Assembly: GCA_007922305.1 (NCBI GenBank)
Contig: ML677364.1
Location: 19,947,326 to 20,011,325 of the forward strand
Direction of reading: 5' to 3'
Length of the DNA: 64,000 bases
From: Dermatemys mawii
Taxonomy: Eukaryota; Chordata; Testudines; Dermatemydidae
Within the stretch, counting starts at the first letter, position 1; every line of letters starts with the position of its first letter. Both the position numbers and the translations under genes were made by a program. The notes under the pieces are model-generated. The model was given only the letters and a program-made list of their open reading frames with translations, made no database searches and was not told where the DNA came from. Positions 62,740-64,000 of the stretch are shown here, piece after piece.

Positions 62740-62872
62740 GTGAGCTTTTTAACACTGAAATTAGTAAATAATAAACATTGGAGTGTGAAAAAATTCTTCA
62801 TTCCTTTCTCCACATTGGAAAAATAAAAATAGTTCTTCACTTGTTTCATTTAAGGGGAAGGAATAGTCTATA

Positions 62873-63274
62873 CGATGGTTCTCAACTAGGGCATGCATAA
62901 CCTAAGGGGTACACAGAGGTCTTCCAGGGGTGCATCAGTTCATTTGGATATTTACCTAGTTTTACAACAAGCTACATAAAAAGCACAAGCAAAGTCAGTG
63001 TAAACTAAAATGTCATACAGTGACTTTTTATACTGCCCTATATACTATACACTGAAATGTAAGTAAAATATTTATATTCCAATTGATATTTTTATAATTA
63101 TATGGTATAAATGAGAGAGGAAGACATTTTTCAGTAATAATGTGCTATGACACTTTTGTATCTTTGTCTGATTTTGTAACCAAGTAGTTTTTAAGTGAGG
63201 TGAAACTTGGGGTGCACAAGATAAATCAGATTCCTGAAAAGGGTACAGTAGTCTGGAAAGGTTGAGAGCCACTG
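62873..63274. mobile_element. Non-autonomous hAT-like element
   Basis: The ends cgatggttctcaacta and ggttgagagccactg are imperfect inverted repeats of the Charlie-like type. The flanks agtctata and gtctaata match apart from one indel, so the 8-bp duplication is degraded. The interior is AT-rich and non-coding. Confidence 0.78.
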
Positions 63275-63457
63275 GTCTAATATCTAAGCCCAGAAGAAAT
63301 AGTTAGCAACTTATTTTGATATTACTTATGTGCTGAAACTGTAGTGACAGTAACATTCTGGTTTTGACTGTCCTAAAGAGGACAAAGAAAGGCAACAGAT
63401 GTTTGCTGCTTCACTTAGTTAGGAACAGAAAGTAGGCTGAGATTATACTCTTATTTG

Positions 63458-63538
63458 CATCCAACAAAGTGGGTATTCACCGACGATAGCTTATGTTTTA
63501 ATACATCTGTTAGTCTCTAAGGTGTTACAGGACTCTGT
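63458..63538 (-). mobile_element. Short interspersed repeat copy with 12-bp target duplication
   Basis: Minus-strand copy of the cataagctttcgtgggct family (visible here as ccgacgatagcttatg and ttagtctctaaggtg). A perfect tactcttatttg direct repeat flanks it at 63446-63457 and 63539-63550. 81 bp, 5'-truncated, no poly-A. Confidence 0.82.
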
Positions 63539-64000
63539 TACTCTTATTTGGAGCTGACAATTTCAAATGGTGTTCTGCTGTGAAGATTTACAAGGTCTCA
63601 GATTTATGCCATTGGGTCTTCCTGTGTTGGACTGACTTCTTATGTGGTAGTATGGTGCTTCTTTTGAGTGACTGACAGCTCCAAATGCTGCTTCCAAAAA
63701 TACTAGTTAATAGGCGAGTGGAAGATCAACAGCAAAGTAACTAGCAGTGGAAAGTTTTTTTCTAAACTACATGTGTCAGTATTCAGTTTGCCAAAGCTGC
63801 AGTATATAAAAACTGTATAAAATAACACCTGTTCTAGGGAAGATAGATAAGGAGCTTCTGTTCCTCTCTCAGAACAAAAGGACTTTCAATTAAACCAAAT
63901 GGTAGAAATTTCAAAATTGATACCAAGAAACACTTTACATTCAGTTCATAATTAGGTTGTGGAACTCTGAATTCTACCAAATTATTGATGCCACAAAATG

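Larger units (their letters stand above)
62740..64000 (+). other. Intron downstream of e34 (5' part)
   Basis: Contains a hAT-like element (62873-63274) and a short interspersed repeat copy (63458-63538). I looked for the next TMEM131 exon and did not find it. Confidence 0.8.

Noticed and set aside
3285..62739. Assignment to the paralogue TMEM131L
   Set aside because: The residues follow TMEM131 closely through the lumenal region and tail; TMEM131L is more diverged. An alignment would confirm.
1..64000. CRISPR arrays, operons, bacterial-type regulatory sites
   Set aside because: The sequence is clearly vertebrate nuclear DNA; tandem repeats present lack regular repeat-spacer structure.
1..64000. 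Endogenous retrovirus or LTR element
   Set aside because: I saw no paired long terminal repeats, primer-binding site or gag/pol-like reading frame.

Overview
This window is intron-rich vertebrate nuclear DNA. On the plus strand it holds the middle of one large gene, which I recognise from its protein as TMEM131, a single-pass ER membrane protein. I found 34 consecutive coding exons between 3285 and 62739. Every splice junction keeps frame, and together they give 4,729 coding bases, or 1,576 codons with one base left over. Human TMEM131 is about 1,880 residues, so roughly the first 160 and the last 150 residues lie outside the window. No start codon, stop codon, promoter or poly-A site of the gene is present. 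No other gene was found on either strand.

The repeats point to a non-avian sauropsid, most likely a turtle. There are CR1 LINE 3' ends, many short non-autonomous hAT elements with 8-bp target duplications, Tigger-like elements flanked by TA, Harbinger-like elements, and a short interspersed family containing a cataagctttcgtgggct core. Unique intron sequence is AT-rich and several transposons form GC-rich islands. The species call is inference from repeat content.

Layout: 1-3284 is intron. Exons e1-e6 (3285-10983) encode the end of the N-terminal PapD-like domain and the start of the lumenal beta-sandwich region. Exons e7-e23 (15241-35488) encode most of the lumenal ectodomain. Exons e24-e25 (36774-38103) encode the membrane-proximal lumenal part and the transmembrane helix. 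Exon e26 (38791-39386) is a large Ser/Gln-rich cytosolic exon. A 7.6-kb intron follows. Exons e27-e34 (47002-62739) encode a low-complexity cytosolic tail with a basic cluster, an acidic dileucine-like motif and a Pro/Ser-rich part. The last 1.3 kb is intron.

Published work on the TMEM131 family describes lumenal PapD-like domains that bind procollagen and a C-terminal cytosolic tail that engages the TRAPP tethering machinery (TRAPPC8) for ER-to-Golgi transport. The C-terminal end of that tail is not in the window. I found no evidence of an undescribed multi-gene system. The most unusual signals are transposon structures: a nested hAT in a Harbinger-like terminal repeat, foldback hairpins in a short interspersed family, opposed repeat copies within one transcript, and a weak splice donor on e15.
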